The position numbers were made by a program, and so were the translations under genes. This document shows positions 5,382 to 5,922 of a stretch of 5,922 nucleotides of DNA, one piece after another (within the stretch, counting starts at the first letter, position 1; every line of letters starts with the position of its first letter). Origin of the DNA: an uncultured Phenylobacterium sp. (GTDB taxonomy: Bacteria; Pseudomonadota; Alphaproteobacteria; Caulobacterales; Caulobacteraceae); contig CAMFHW010000277.1 of assembly GCA_945952175.1 (NCBI GenBank), positions 1 through 5,922 of the forward strand, read 5' to 3'. The notes below the pieces were generated by a model. That model was not told the DNA's origin. It did not search any database and saw only the letters and a program-made list of their open reading frames with translations.

Positions 5382-5922
5382 ATGAAGAGCGTCTGTGTCT
5401 TCTGCGGGTCGAGCCCGGGGGCCGATCCCGCCTATGTGGCGGCGGCCCGGGCGGTCGGGGCGGAGATCGCCGGCCGCGGGCTGACCCTGGTCTATGGCGG
5501 CGCCAAGGTGGGGCTGATGGGCGCGGTGGCCGATGCGGCCGTGGGCGCGGGCGGCCGGGTGATCGGCGTGCTGCCGGTGGCGCTGGAGAAGAAGGAGATC
5601 GCCCATTTCGGCCTGGCCGAGCTGGAGATCGTCGGCTCGATGCACGAGCGCAAGGCGCGGATGGCCGAGCTGTCGGACGGTTTCGTCGCCCTGCCCGGCG
5701 GCTCGGGCACCCTGGAGGAGATCTTCGAGATCTGGACCTGGGGCCAGCTCGGCTTCCACGCCAAACCGGCCGGGTTCCTGAACGTGGGCGGCTATTACGA
5801 CAAGCTGGCGGGGTTCCTGGATCACACAGTGGACCAGGCCTTCGTGAAGCCGGTCCACCGCCAGATGCTGACCTTCCACGACGATCCGGCCGCCCTGCTC
5901 GACGCCATGGCCGCCTATCAGG
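5382..5922 (+). CDS. LOG/TIGR00730-family nucleotide 5'-monophosphate phosphoribohydrolase, partial at the right edge
   Basis: 180 residues are visible from the ATG with no stop before the window ends; the family is about 190-200 residues, so little is missing. It is a Rossmann-like fold: [11 protein letters not shown] at 3-13, [12 protein letters not shown] at 36-47, SMHERK at 86-91 with catalytic R90/K91, and the signature PGGSGTLEE at 105-113 with the catalytic glutamates. Known members (plant LOG and bacterial and fungal homologues) cleave nucleoside 5'-monophosphates to free base and ribose 5-phosphate; older annotation calls them 'lysine decarboxylases', which is wrong for this signature. 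The ATG lies one base after the pyrB stop, with no independent strong Shine-Dalgarno, so it is probably translated by coupling with pyrB. Whether it acts on pyrimidine or adenine nucleotides cannot be told. Confidence 0.93.
   Translation, partial: MKSVCVFCGSSPGADPAYVAAARAVGAEIAGRGLTLVYGGAKVGLMGAVADAAVGAGGRVIGVLPVALEKKEIAHFGLAELEIVGSMHERKARMAELSDGFVALPGGSGTLEEIFEIWTWGQLGFHAKPAGFLNVGGYYDKLAGFLDHTVDQAFVKPVHRQMLTFHDDPAALLDAMAAYQ

Noticed and set aside
4312..5385. Long open frames overlapping pyrB in other frames, including two on the minus strand (4387-5373 and 4400-5377)
   Set aside because: PyrB is unambiguous with all catalytic motifs; the others are low-complexity shadows.
5064..5879. Minus-strand open frame of 271 codons
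   Set aside because: It overlaps both PyrB and the LOG protein antisense, and its sequence is Arg/Pro/Ala-rich without motifs.

Overview
This is a GC-rich stretch of chromosome with tightly packed genes. It looks like an alphaproteobacterium of the Caulobacter/Phenylobacterium type. That placement rests on recognising the RuvX and PyrB protein sequences, the codon use and the style of the intergenic repeats; no search was run. No rRNA, tRNA, CRISPR array, phage gene or transposase gene is visible.

Layout. Positions 1-695 (minus strand) hold a two-gene unit: a small excisionase/MerR-like helix-turn-helix protein whose stop overlaps the start of an alpha/beta hydrolase that runs off the left edge. 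A divergent intergenic region with a perfect 10-bp palindrome separates it from ruvX (810-1292, plus), which encodes the YqgF-family resolvase/RNA-processing nuclease. Next comes a 140-bp structured repeat (1304-1443). A divergent pair follows: a LysR-type regulator (1466-2383, minus) and an Old Yellow Enzyme flavin oxidoreductase (2451-3728, plus). The latter is followed without a gap by a VOC/glyoxalase-fold metalloprotein (3729-4145). A second 140-bp copy of the repeat, in the opposite orientation, lies at 4168-4307. Then come pyrB (4403-5380; catalytic aspartate carbamoyltransferase) and, one base later, a LOG/TIGR00730-family nucleotide phosphoribohydrolase (5382 to the right edge).

How the genes may work together. 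LysR, OYE and VOC form a plausible electrophile-detoxification unit: an ene-reductase and a glyoxalase-like metalloenzyme under a divergent regulator. It parallels the gene content of the E. coli nemR-nemA-gloA operon but with a LysR instead of a TetR regulator. The whole unit is bracketed by the two inverted repeat elements and sits between housekeeping genes (ruvX on the left, pyrB on the right), so it may be a cassette inserted there. pyrB and the LOG gene are probably co-transcribed and translationally coupled, joining a step of pyrimidine synthesis to a nucleotide-cleaving enzyme.

Most interesting signals: the 140-bp elements, whose arms have changed in step with each other and which hold eight of the nine CTAG tetranucleotides I found in the window; the three GATTAT repeats spaced about two helical turns apart in the lysR/OYE control region; and the nemRA-gloA-like gene set. 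I see no clear evidence of a wholly new multi-gene system.
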